Assembly (NCBI GenBank): GCA_051530055.1
Contig: CM121341.1
Span: 12,338,001 to 12,402,000, forward strand
Source: Neoechinorhynchus agilis
Lineage: Eukaryota; Acanthocephala
Length of the DNA: 64,000 bases
Reading direction: 5' to 3'
Shown here piece after piece: positions 12,576 to 22,829 of this stretch (positions are counted from its first letter, which is position 1; each line of letters begins with the position of its first letter). Made by a program: the position numbers and the translations under genes. Under the pieces are notes generated by a model. That model worked only from the letters and a program-made list of their open reading frames with translations, was not told the origin of the DNA and ran no database searches.

Positions 12576-13526
12576 ATGGCTAAGAAAGGTAAGAGCGCGA
12601 ATTGCTGACCGACTAAAATCACTTGACTGAAAGCGTCTCACTGTGAGACTTTCCTTGGTCTAGAAGATAAAGAGGCGTACGTAAGCGTTGTATTTTTACA
12701 CCCATTTTTTACTTACCTTGAAACTTATCCACCTCCTTGACTCTAAAAAGCTAACATCATCTCTCTCTTCGTGAATTTCATAGTATCAAAAAAATATATT
12801 ATGAATGCCGAACATTCCGAAAACGTAACAAAGAACGAAATCGTTGAAATTCTCAAACTACTCACGCCTCAAAATCTCAAGTTTGTGCTTTCCATAACAA
12901 GAGATTTGTCACGGAGAAAGTCACCAGCGACATTCATGTGTTCATGTGGTCGATCATTCACATCATTAGACATGTCAGTTGCATTTTCGGATTATCAATC
13001 GAACATGTTCACGCCTATGGACAGCCCTAAGAGCGCACCCTGGTTAAATCTATCATCTTGGCCACCTGATTTATCTCAAATGGAACGGGCAATGAAACGG
13101 AAAAATGTTGAAGAACAAGTTCTAAAAAATTCCATTGAGCCTGATGAAGTGCACGTAAAAGTTCCAAAAGTATCTGCATCTCCTACCATTTTAACAGTTA
13201 ATGAGCCTTCAGCCAATCCTCGTAAAGAAACGAACAGAGTCGACGCGGAAAATAATAAAGATGTCCTGGATGTTCCACAGGAAAGAAACGAGAGTCATAA
13301 GAAGATGAAATATTTGTCGAAGTATTTAAGCAGTTGGGAATCGGAATTCAATTTACATGGGGTAAAGTTTTTAACTCGTGGTAAAGACGACGGTTTCGCT
13401 TATTGTACTCTCTGCACTCGAGATATTCTTATCAAACACATGGGTAAATCAGCAATTGTTCAGCACGTCAGTGGACGCGCTCACATAAATAATTTCGAGC
13501 GAGCTAAGAAATTGCTGAAACAGTAG
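12576..13526 (+). CDS. Small nuclear-type protein with hAT/BED-like C-terminal zinc finger
   Basis: Two exons: 12576-12588 (ATG GCT AAG AAA G, followed by donor GTAAGA) and 12784-13526 after acceptor TTTCATAG, giving 251 residues starting MAKKVSKKYIM. The splice keeps frame and provides a better start than the in-frame ATG inside the intron. The C-terminal 65 residues resemble the finger of hAT-transposase-derived and SCAND3/ZBED-like proteins: a WESEFNLHG helix, then CTLC, IKHMGKSAIVQHVSGRAH and a basic tail. The middle is Lys/Glu-rich and disordered-looking. A polyadenylation signal AATAAA lies at 13535-13540. The likely role is nucleic-acid binding. Whether it is a host gene or a domesticated transposon remnant cannot be decided here; no transposase catalytic domain is present. 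Confidence 0.6.
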
Positions 13527-14684
13527 ATTTTTACAATAAAAAGATTGCCGCATACGGGGTTGTATGAGATCTAGTTTCACTTTATAAAGTCGAGATCGTT
13601 AGTCTTGAATGGCCCGAAGGCACCCACTGATAATAAGGACGTATTTAGAATACCTGCACACAACCTCCTGTAAATGGTCAACGAGTTGGTCTCTCATTCC
13701 CCTGAAATTTGCGTCTTATTCATAGATAGGATACTTTGCAATAACCATAAAGCAAAATATTCTTTGATGAGTTAAGAAACAGCTTCTGCTGTGAATATTA
13801 TTGGCCTGCTTGATGAGAAATAATATAACTAATTTTCAATGTCTTCAAGATTAATGCTTAGCCACAAAAATCCTTTTTATGCGAATGCGTTATCCCTGCT
13901 GATCAGTCGTGTACAAATTTATGCTGATTTCAAATAAAGAAAATCATTTCAGTTCACGAGATGATATTGTAAATTGGGATGATAAAAACATATGCATCTG
14001 TTAGCATGTAAAGTATAAATCTAATTGGAATAAAAGCATTATAATGTTTAATTTTGCAATAGAATCGCATTTTATGAGCCGATTATCTTAGGGCGGTATA
14101 ATCGTTTACTCGGGCTTATATTAATCGATGCAAGTCTATAACCGAGAAAATCTTCTCGTCGTAAAGTTAGTTTGATGCATTTTTTCAAGGCCAAGTCAAT
14201 TTAAAGTATTAGGTGTTCGATCAAAGTTATAGAAATCAGTCCTCCACATTTCTTCGAAATTAATGGATATAAAAAATCAAGTAATTGAAATAATTCTGCA
14301 ACATTCCGTAAGCTATACTATAAAGATCAACTGCCAATGAATAAGAGTTATATAACTGATGAGAATTTTCTTTTAGTAAATACCAAATATTAGCCGAATT
14401 TTTATACTACTTTTACTCAAATACAGCCTTATACTCTTTAATTAGTAACAATTTGATCTAAGACAAGTCTCATCACTTCGCAGAGCATAAGCACTATTCT
14501 GTGCTCACTTTTTCAAAACTTTAGATCGTTTAGTGTTAGAAATGCCACATTTAAATTGAACTCGGGTATAACCATCATGTAAAATGTCTCTTAAACAGAT
14601 TCATATGAACATTGAAATTCTTTTTACAACGTTAAGTAAGCTTCCAGGGTCGCCTAACCATCCAATCATGACAAAAATTGTAAT
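13527..14684. other. Intergenic, nothing recognised
   Basis: AT-rich DNA with only short ORFs (for example 14584-14802 plus) that antiparallel the gene exon at 14685-15050. No RNA gene or repeat family of the window was recognised. Confidence 0.4.
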
Positions 14685-15050
14685 TTACGAGCGCAATAAT
14701 TCATTTCTCATGCTCAATTTTTTTCTGCATTCAACCAATCTATTTTCCTCCTCTGCAATCATTTTTGCTATCAATCTGTCTGCATCATCAAATCTTTCCT
14801 GAAATTCTGACCAAAGAACAGGCCCACTTGACAGCTCAATATCCATAACTTGCATAAATTCATTTATTCCTATGATGAAATCGCTATTTTCCCCCCTTTG
14901 TTTCGCACTTGTCGCAAATTTCTGAATCTCCATTAATGCTCCACAAACGCCATCAAACACTATAGGTCTTTTCCATTCTTCAGCAAACTTCTCCTTTGAC
15001 CTTGTAAGGTCAATCTGTTTGTCTGTAGAGATTATCAGAATAGCTGTCAC
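14685..15050 (-). CDS. Unrecognised coding exon, helical and charged
   Basis: An open frame of 121 codons on the minus strand, rich in Glu, Lys and Arg, with helical stretches such as DDADRLIAKMIAEEENRL. It starts at a GTG rather than an ATG, and a good acceptor (TCTACAG) lies near 15025, so it is probably an internal or last exon. It may belong with the 283-codon exon upstream at 15485-16336, because that exon ends in a likely donor. I could not find a phase-compatible join. Family not recognised. Confidence 0.4.
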   Translation of the reverse strand: MTAILIISTDKQIDLTRSKEKFAEEWKRPIVFDGVCGALMEIQKFATSAKQRGENSDFIIGINEFMQVMDIELSSGPVLWSEFQERFDDADRLIAKMIAEEENRLVECRKKLSMRNELLRS

Positions 15051-15484
15051 GAGGCGAAATTATGAAACAGAACAATGCAGATGAGAAGAAAGTTTACAAA
15101 CGTTTTAAAAGTGCACTTTGGTGAATAACAGTTTCGAAATTTAAGCGCATTCCTTTTTGGGAATCGCGATCATGAATGTTTTATCATTCATACAAAAAAT
15201 TGAATGCACTAACGAACAATGGTATTCACTACACTTAAATTGTGAATTAAATATATTTTAGGGACGGCGGTGCTATTTTAAGCCAAAGAAACTGATTGTT
15301 CCATAAAATTGAACGTCGTTATTTTTAAAGATTAACTGGCGATATTCAAACGAATAACTCGCATAATTATTTGTAATGAAAACATGAATGTTAAAAAAAT
15401 TGCCATTAAAATAAACTTTCCATGGTCCTTGTAGGACGAGTGCTTTGGAATCTTAACTAATCTGCACTAAAAATCTAGACTACT

Positions 15485-16336
15485 TTAAAGCCAAACATAC
15501 AATTTGATAGCTATCACTCGTTCTGGTACTTCCGATGACTCAATATTGCTCGATTTCGATATTTCACTAGACTCGTCCTCGTCCAAGAGCTGGAATCCAT
15601 TCGGCTTTGCGCTCAGCAAAAAGACCGGCATACCGGGGGAGTACTTAATGAACATTTGTGCTGCTCTGTTATCAGTGTATTTATTCATGACCTTATTTTC
15701 TAGGTTTAAGGCTTCGCAGAACGAGCTCCCGTCGGTCGCATTTGGATCAATAAAAAATCGATAGGGACGCGCCGTTTTGGTTCCATACAAGAACTCCATA
15801 GGCGATTTGAGCATCCGATCGAGCGCAGTAGAATGAATTAAAAGTTCCTCTCGTTCAAAAAAAGGATTCAACTTATTCATGTCCACGGTCATCGATGGTC
15901 CGCGGTTAGATGTCACCATGAACGTCTTTAATATATTGTCCACTCCAATTGGATTAATGTACCCATTATGAAGTCTATCATACTTCTCGACGTCTAATCT
16001 AGAAGGAATGCTGGTAAAAAACGCGTTACGCCTGAATAATCTTCGAAAAATGTTTTTATAGAACTGTAAATTGAGCGGTTTAGTGATAGGAAATTTTTGT
16101 AGCAAATCCACGACTGATCGCGTCCTTTCAATACCTGCCAATGCCAGTGGTAAAATTGTTGTTTCGAGCTGATCAGTATACTCCTTTTCACTTATTGAGT
16201 CCAATTTCGATGTGGTCCTACTTACAATGGATGGTGAAGACTGCAATGAAAGTTGCTCGAAAAATTCGTAATTAGACGCATCTCGACTGAAATGATTTTC
16301 TTTAAGGAAAATGTCCTCGCGGTCTGATGGCAGCAT
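15485..16336 (-). CDS. Unrecognised 283-residue protein or large 5' exon
   Basis: Starts at ATG 16336 (MLPSDREDIFLKEN) and stays open for 283 codons, far beyond chance in this AT-rich DNA. Segments such as SNRGPSMTVDMNKLNPFF and PYRFFIDPNATDGSSF look globular; the end is Ser/Glu-rich. The last codons before the stop contain GTATGT, a good donor, so the true protein probably continues into another exon. No signal peptide, membrane segment or known motif was seen. Function unknown. Confidence 0.55.
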   Translation of the reverse strand: MLPSDREDIFLKENHFSRDASNYEFFEQLSLQSSPSIVSRTTSKLDSISEKEYTDQLETTILPLALAGIERTRSVVDLLQKFPITKPLNLQFYKNIFRRLFRRNAFFTSIPSRLDVEKYDRLHNGYINPIGVDNILKTFMVTSNRGPSMTVDMNKLNPFFEREELLIHSTALDRMLKSPMEFLYGTKTARPYRFFIDPNATDGSSFCEALNLENKVMNKYTDNRAAQMFIKYSPGMPVFLLSAKPNGFQLLDEDESSEISKSSNIESSEVPERVIAIKLYVWL

Positions 16337-17570
16337 GCCCTAATAAAAGTATTTCACAATTAGAACTCGATGTTGCCATGGAAACGCTAATTAAATGTCG
16401 AACGTTGATCGGTGATTTTTAAGGACAAATCTGTTTGTTCAATCATGCACAAAACTATCAAGAAGTTTCGTTCTATTTTACAATTTTGCAATTCTGATTT
16501 TTTTTATCCTTCAATCATAGTCACACGTCTTTTCGTCCTTGAAAAACTATTGCTATTGTAAAAAATTGAAGCTCACATTATGTTGTTTTTAAGTATATGT
16601 AATATGCGTCTAAGACGAATTCCTGAGGCAATTGTCATTGAACACGAGAATATCTTCACGAACGGAATGTTGCTTCGGGTGAATAGATGTCAATATTTTA
16701 TACAGATAGATTTTCGGGCACCATGAATTGTTTATTAATTCGCAATACCTTTACGCAAATGAGAAAATTAATGGATCTAAAACGAACTACAATCTGCAAC
16801 ATCAAACGAATTTCTTTATTAATAATGGAACTATTGTTTAGGTCTACATCCGATAAATGATTATTTATTAAAGACGTTTCGAACCTCGTCGGGTTCGTCA
16901 CCAGTTCTAAAATACAAGTGGTTAGGAATAAATAATCATTTATCGGGTGTAGACCTAAACAATAATTTCAATCACATTCCCCGGAACATCGCATATTGTC
17001 ATTTATTAATAATGTTCTCGTAATCAACCTGTATCGTCCTAATTTGTAAAACCTCCGTTCGTTAGTGGGTTACTACTTGTTTCTTATGATTTGACCTGGC
17101 AAGAAATAGTTATCCTGGAGAACAAAAAGAAACGACAAAATATTTTGGAATATTTTTATATCCATATGACGCAATTTTAATCAGTCTTGAAGAAATAGCA
17201 TCAAGTGGATTTGATACAAAATGTAATAGCAATTGGAAATGCACTCTCTTTGGCGTTTTAACATTTTTAACGAAAACCTCTACTTGTACACTACGAAATT
17301 TTTATCGAAGCAGAATAAATATCGTTGTAAAGATTTTATATGATCCTTGCGTATTGTACGTTCGAATGACACAGTTATTTCACCTTCTGAAGTACGGTCC
17401 AAAAATTGTAAACCAAAAACCTTGGTGAAATTTTGAAATAAATCATTCTCTGAATCTTGTGAAACACTTCTTAATTTTCCAACCGCGTGATTGATCAAGT
17501 CTAAAAAATTTAATTGATATTTGGGCGGGCTACTGCAATGATGACGAAAAAATTTTATTTTCGAGCTTTC
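16337..17570. other. Intergenic, with one foldback element
   Basis: Apart from the palindrome listed separately at 16832-16965 only short unsupported ORFs are seen (for example 17280-17498 minus). Confidence 0.4.
16832..16965. mobile_element. Foldback MITE, copy 1 (ATTGTTTAGGTC family)
   Basis: Terminal arms of about 40 bp: ATTGTTTAGGTCTACATCCG at the left is the reverse complement of the right end, which finishes in GTAGACCTAAACAAT. The core holds TTTCGAACCTCGTCGG, also found in the related copy at 51973-52115. No coding capacity. Confidence 0.75.
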
Positions 17571-17584
17571 GCCGTCTTACGGCT

Positions 17585-18080
17585 TATTTTTGTTCACCTT
17601 GCCAGTGGGAAACGGCCTTACGCCCATGTTGGCAATGATTTTTCTCGATGATTCCCACATTTAACATCGAGACAGATTTATCTCCGCTATGTGGATGATG
17701 TGCCGTTTACCTAAAGACATGATAAAGATAAGTTACGCGATACAAACCACAGGATTATGTGCCGTTCGTTAATTTGTGTTTCAAAGTTAATCAGGTCACT
17801 GATTTCAATTGGTATCGCAAACCGTAAAATAGTCATGCATCGAGATTACCATCATCCTTGGGTGATGAAACCGGCACATTATGCTGCCTCGAAGCGAGCT
17901 GGATTTTTGGTTAAGGACGATGGTGTTTCCGCAGGCAACGCCATCAGCTGGACAAAGCCCTAGAATTGCTCAACAGCCTGGACGAACTTTCCGCTTCGAT
18001 GTAGCTAATTTAACGCACACTTTACATCTTCACGTGCCTTCGTAGACTCCTGAGGAAGGCGTAAAACGACAAAAGTTTGA
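17585..18080 (+). mobile_element. Penelope-like retroelement fragment (reverse transcriptase 3' part)
   Basis: Short conceptual segments in order match Penelope-like reverse transcriptases: PMLAMIFLDDSHI (compare SPVLANIFMEELE), LRYVDDV with the catalytic YVDD box, WYRKP, and a following H-R-D-Y-H-H-P block leading to a KRA motif. The run ends near CTCCTGAGGAAGGCG, which resembles a decayed form of the CTGATGA...GAAA core that Penelope-like elements carry near their ends. The frame is broken in several places and the 5' part and GIY-YIG nuclease are not seen. It is a dead fragment. Confidence 0.6.
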
Positions 18081-18342
18081 GATTGAAGATTTTTCTTTAT
18101 CAATACAACAGTCTGCCCAAGTGCATATAAAACTTAATCAATCATTCCTTAAATGCGATTTTGAGTGGACAGAAATAGAAGTTGAAGTGAAGGTGGGGAA
18201 ATTATTATTTACTACTTGTGAGGAACTCAGAAAAGTTGTTATTTTCTTTTCATAAAAAAGTATCACCTTTTAGCTTTTAGAAAGAAAGGCAGTATAACCA
18301 TTGATGAGAGTGAACGAAATTGAACTTTTCATCTGTGTTGAA

Positions 18343-18620
18343 GTGCGGCCTTTACTCCACATCAATTTTCATTGTACACACAGAAAACTAATCTGGTTTA
18401 GGGAAGCGCATAAAATCACTTAATACCCTGAGACGCCTCCAGAAGGCGGGACTCATCAGTGAGTTTCCTCCCTTCAGCGGTATTTCGTCTACTTTGGTTG
18501 TGTCACTGGCGGTAACGGATTCTAACCAGTTGCCCTTTAACTGGGAAGTCGTGGAAAAAGGCAGCACATTGATACTTAATAAAAAGTTACTGGCTGGCCA
18601 GTCTTCAAAAAATTATTTTA
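18343..18620. repeat. Interspersed repeat S, copy 1
   Basis: Shares long blocks with 20383-20700: GAAGCGCATAAAATCACT, GGCGGGACTCATC, GTGAGTTTCCTCCC, ATTTCGTCT, and CTGGCCAGTCTTCAAAA. It directly precedes the first duplicated unit (18620-20380). Confidence 0.7.
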
Positions 18621-20380
18621 AATGTAAAGACGATATCCATAGATTGTTTTGGTCAAAGCGAAGTGAAGTAATTAAATTTTTTTGTGTGAATAAAACACTT
18701 AGTCCTCTTCACTTCGCCATGATTGAAAAAAATATTTTAAATATAAGAACTTTTATAAATTAGACAAAATACTTGATAAAATTACATTAACATTTATATC
18801 TTAAACGTAGTTACTAGCGTGGACCAAAGATGCAAATTTGAATATTAAGATAAAATAAAAATAAATGTGTCTAGAAATTGAGTTTATGGAATATTTCTTA
18901 ATAATATACCATCTTTTAAAAAATAATAGTTCGCTTACAAGCGAATGATAAATAAACATTTGACAGAAACAATTAAATATAAGATCAAAGAACTTATCGG
19001 AAGCATTTATTGCTGCTTGAAAGCGTGAATGCTATAGATATTTTCTAGTTTATTAAGAATTAGAATCACGAAACTATAAGAAGTGTAAATTTCAAGAGCA
19101 TTTACTTTAGACAATTTTAAAAGTATATTCACTGTATCTTTAAAGTTCGCGTTACGAACGCAGTTCTGAGTTTAAGCATTTCGAATTTATGCGCACTAAA
19201 ATGCAATTGATTGAGAATTATTCTTTGCATGCTAAATCAAAGGCGTCTGTTTTTACAGCCATAAAAATACGCAGCAACTTTCCGTAAAAACTGTCAAGCG
19301 CTTTATTGAAAAGTTTGTTTATAAAAACATCGTTTTTTGGGATGGAGTATAGCGTACGATGTTCAGAATCTTTTTTTATTATATCGAGAACAACGAAACT
19401 GGCGAGGAGATCATAGCAAAAATCTTTACTGTTGTAGAGTTCGTAAAGAGTTTACTACAATGCTCCGATAATAAATAAATCATACACGTAAATGACTTTC
19501 CTGTTCAAAGCCACATAAACGAAATCCATCGTCCGTAAATTCGCTATTATTATCAGTTAGGTTTCAATTTGAAGCATCCGAACACTTCTCTTAAATCCTT
19601 CTGTTGTTTCAGCCTACCACTAAATCCCAATGCTTCATTTGGTCGGATTATAATTGAGCGGGGCACTTTGCGTGGGATATCGTAATCCCCGTTATCTTCA
19701 CCTGGATGTAAAGCTTTAAAAATTTCCTCCTTATTTCTATCAGTATTAGAGGAAAATGGACGATCGACTGTTGGCGTAGAACGAAGTAAGCTTTCTCTAT
19801 AAAAGTCATCACAATCATTTCGATTAGACGATGAATCACCAACTGCATTGCTATCACAGTGCAGTATCGATCTGGGAGCGACGGTTGACTGTAGAACTAC
19901 AAATATAGCAGCGAGCGCGATAATGTCCATCGTTAGTTTCCCGAATAAGAGATAGTTTTAGAACATGCCCTCAAGATGTACATATATTCTCAATGAGTCA
20001 AAAATACGAAAAAGGTGAAATCCTGTAGCCTAAAAAGACACTATGTACTCAGTACTCCAATCCATGTACCGTAAAATGTCGCGACATGACATACAGTACT
20101 TAGATTTTAACCAAAGATTTTTTACCAAAAATAGAAGTGAGTGCAAATGGTGGCAACTTGTAAAAAAACAGCAATGATTTGTGTTCAAAACATTAAAATA
20201 CATGTAAAAGTCTTAATTCTACGCAATGAGGGATTATAATTCACAAGATAATTTGATATTTTATACAAATAAATCTAGCGATAGCAAACACTGGTCATCA
20301 CGAGAATTATGCATACATTTAAATTCACGTTCCCATAAATATACCTTCAACAAGCATACATGATTTTAAATAAAATACCA
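18620..20380. repeat. Duplicated unit, copy A (carries a secreted-protein ORF)
   Basis: The unit aligns with 22830-24455 almost base for base, with roughly 99 percent identity by eye over the last 1.1 kb, and with 24456-25158 for its left part. The main differences are a 40-70 nt insertion near 18900-18970 and a short stretch near 19233 missing in copy B. It begins near TTTTAAATGTAAAGA...ATAGATTGTTTTGG and ends near TACATGATTTTAAAT. Confidence 0.85.
19553..19930 (-). CDS. Small secreted protein or peptide precursor, copy A
   Basis: 125 residues starting MDIIALAAIFVVLQSTVAP, a clear signal peptide with cleavage expected after about residue 18. The mature part is hydrophilic with four Cys (CDSN, NDCDDF, FGCFKL context), a dibasic RK near residue 87 and the string ALGFSGR, in which Gly-Arg could act as an amidation and cleavage site. 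The C-terminus is FGCFKLKPN. The protein is identical, residue for residue, to that of copy B at 23642-24019, and about 400 nt of upstream sequence are duplicated too. I recognise no family. A neuropeptide-like or effector-type secreted protein is possible, and no introns are needed. Confidence 0.6.
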   Translation of the reverse strand: MDIIALAAIFVVLQSTVAPRSILHCDSNAVGDSSSNRNDCDDFYRESLLRSTPTVDRPFSSNTDRNKEEIFKALHPGEDNGDYDIPRKVPRSIIIRPNEALGFSGRLKQQKDLREVFGCFKLKPN

Positions 20381-20382
20381 AT

Positions 20383-20765
20383 GTGCGGCCTTTTTCCACG
20401 GCTGATAATTTTCCTTATGTACACAGCCCACCGATCTGGTTTGGAAGCGCATAAAATCACTCAATACCCTGAACCATACGGTTATGAGTTTGTACATTCC
20501 TCTGGATCCTCAGATACATCCAGGAGGCGGGACTCATCGGTGAGTTTCCTCCCTTTAGCGATATTTCGTCTCCTTTGGCTGTGCTTATTGGGGGTAACGG
20601 ATTCGAACAAGTTGACCCTTTACTGGGAAGCCGTGGAAAAAGGCAACACATTGATACTTAATAAAAAATTACTGACTGGCCAGTCTTCAAAAGTTTATTT
20701 TAAATGTAAAGATGATATCCATAGATTGTTTTGGTCAAAGCGAAGTGAAAAGAAGTAATTAAATT
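20383..20765. repeat. Interspersed repeat S, copy 2, with tRNA B-box on the minus strand
   Basis: Closely related to 18343-18620 and 55815-56060 (CCGATCTGGTT, CATACGGTTATGAG, GGATCCTCAG). On the minus strand it contains GTTCGAATCC, a perfect tRNA-type B box, which suggests a tRNA-derived SINE ancestry. It ends at the 5' end of the LINE fragment. Confidence 0.6.
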
Positions 20766-22775
20766 TTTTAGTGATGAAAGGATCGCGAAAAAAGTAGGGA
20801 TACTGCTTCGCCGTACCCAGTTAGGCTGCTGAACACCTCGTGGGCAGAGGCGATTGTTCATTCACTCCACACGTTCATCCCTGGAAACTCAAAACCGTGC
20901 GTGATTTTGTATTGTTGATTTCAAAAATGCATTCAACACACACCGAGCAGATTTGCTCGAATTATTTAGAGATCACGCACCAGAAGCACTTCGCTATTTC
21001 GTTAAAGCTTAATGGGACTTCAACTCCCTTGTTGTTCAATAACCGCGTTTTGTGGTCAGAAAGAGCAGTTTAATAAGGGGATCCTTTGGGCCCAATAACC
21101 TTCCCACTAGCAGTCAATCCCGTCGCGCACTCTCTCCAGTCCAGCTTTAACGGCTGGTACCTGGACGATGCCACGTTCGGAGGTAATCCCTCTGTTGTAC
21201 TGCACGATTTGGAGACACTCGTGAAGGAGACGGCGAAAAATTTTCATTGAATTGAGTGCTGCGAAATGCGAGATTTTAGTGATGAACGTGGAAGATGAGG
21301 CGTCCATGCAAACTATCATGAAAGACTTTCAGAATCTGGCCCCCGGGATAGAATTGATCACTCCAGACCGGTTGAGTCTTCCAGGAAGCTGCATTTTTGG
21401 TTCTAATGTTGAAGCAGGGATTGCCAATCTTCAACCGCAACTTTCGGCGGTGTGCGAACGAATTGATGAATTATATTCACACGAGGCTCTGTTCCTGACC
21501 ACGAACACCCTCTTAATTCCAAAATTGTTGCATAAGCTTCGCACAGCACCTTTTTTAGAGATAAGGATAAGCTGGCAAAATTAGACGAGACGGTGAAAGC
21601 CTCTCTCGAGAAATTTTTAAATACTCAGCCGTCGGACGATGCCTGGCGTCAAGCGTCCTTGCCTGTTTCATTAGGCGGTTTGGCTTTCCGAAAAGCAGCT
21701 GATATTTCTGTGCCAACTTGTGACCGACGCGCTGGTAGACATGTTCTATGCAAAAGACGTCCACTCTCACACACATCAACATATACGCGCACACAGATAC
21801 TTGCGTGTATCACCAGATCGATGGCATGACGACATCATCCCCACTATAACACAACTTACTTGGGATCGCATGAAGCAAGCCGCAAAATAGTTAAATCCGT
21901 TCTTGGCAAGGATTACACTTTGAATAAAGATTTCATGGAGGCGCTTAATCTTTGGTGTGGAGATTCAGGTAGCGAGCAGGTACCCGTCAATGGTTGCAAA
22001 CAATCAGTTTGGGGCTTACCCCTGGTAGCGAGAATTCATAACTCTTTAATTTCAGATTCTTGTGACCTGGTGAACCGAACTCGATTAGCGGCAGTCTCTA
22101 CAAGAGAATCGGGTGCTTGGCTCAACGCTATCCCAATCGTCTCCGACGAGACAGTAAGGATTGCAGTGTCCCTGAGACTTGGAGTACCGATGTGCACATC
22201 CCATCGCTGCCGTTGCGGAGCGACCGTGGAACCATCGGGACGCCACGGTCTCGTCTGTCGGCAATCGAGAGGAAGGTACTGACGACACGCCGAAGTGAAC
22301 GAAATTCTTAGCCGTGCCCTGAATACTGTGAATGCGCCCAACATCCTAGAGCCGAGCAATCTTTGCCGACTCTATGGCCGTATACCGGACGGTGTCACTG
22401 TATTCCCATGCCGAGAAGGAAAATGCCTTCTCTGGGACACCACTCGCAGCCATCAACATAAAATTCGCCGCCATTAAACCAGGGGGAGCAGCAACTGCCG
22501 CTGAGGAACGCAAAAGGACAAAATACAGGGACCTGAGTCGAAATCAATATTTTGTTCCCTTTGGCGTCGAGACACCCAGGTCGTTTGGTACCGCGGCACA
22601 GGAACTGTTCAAGCAATTGTCTAAGAGATTGAGACGAATCACTGACGATCCGAGATCAGGAGCATTCATCCTACAAAACATAAGTCTGGCTGTACAACGA
22701 GGGAACGCTGCATTCGTCCTTTCGACCGTTACATCAGGACGGCAGCTAAGTGATCCAAAACTATGGTGTGAATGA
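20766..22775 (+). mobile_element. LINE (non-LTR retrotransposon) with restriction-like endonuclease, 5'-truncated and decayed
   Basis: Segments in several frames on the plus strand, in the order expected of a reverse transcriptase C-terminal half: QLGC and TPRG region, VDFKNAFN, GDPLGP, YLDDA catalytic box near 21160, KCEILVMNVEDE, LLIPKLLHKLR (thumb), QASLPVSLGGLAFRKA, then SLRLGVPMCTSHRCRCG with a CCHC-like knuckle, RHGLVCRQSRGRY, and a PD-(D/E)XK-like nuclease signature RIPDG...LLWD. The 3' end reads AVQRGNAA. Several frame interruptions make it non-functional; the N-terminal part is missing. The order and the knuckle plus RPDG-type motif point to an RLE clade (R2/NeSL-like group); the exact clade is uncertain. 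It lies between duplicated units A and B. Confidence 0.75.
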
Positions 22776-22829
22776 TTTATGCTCCAAGATTCTGAAGATT
22801 AAATTGTGTTATTTCTAACATTCTGAAGC

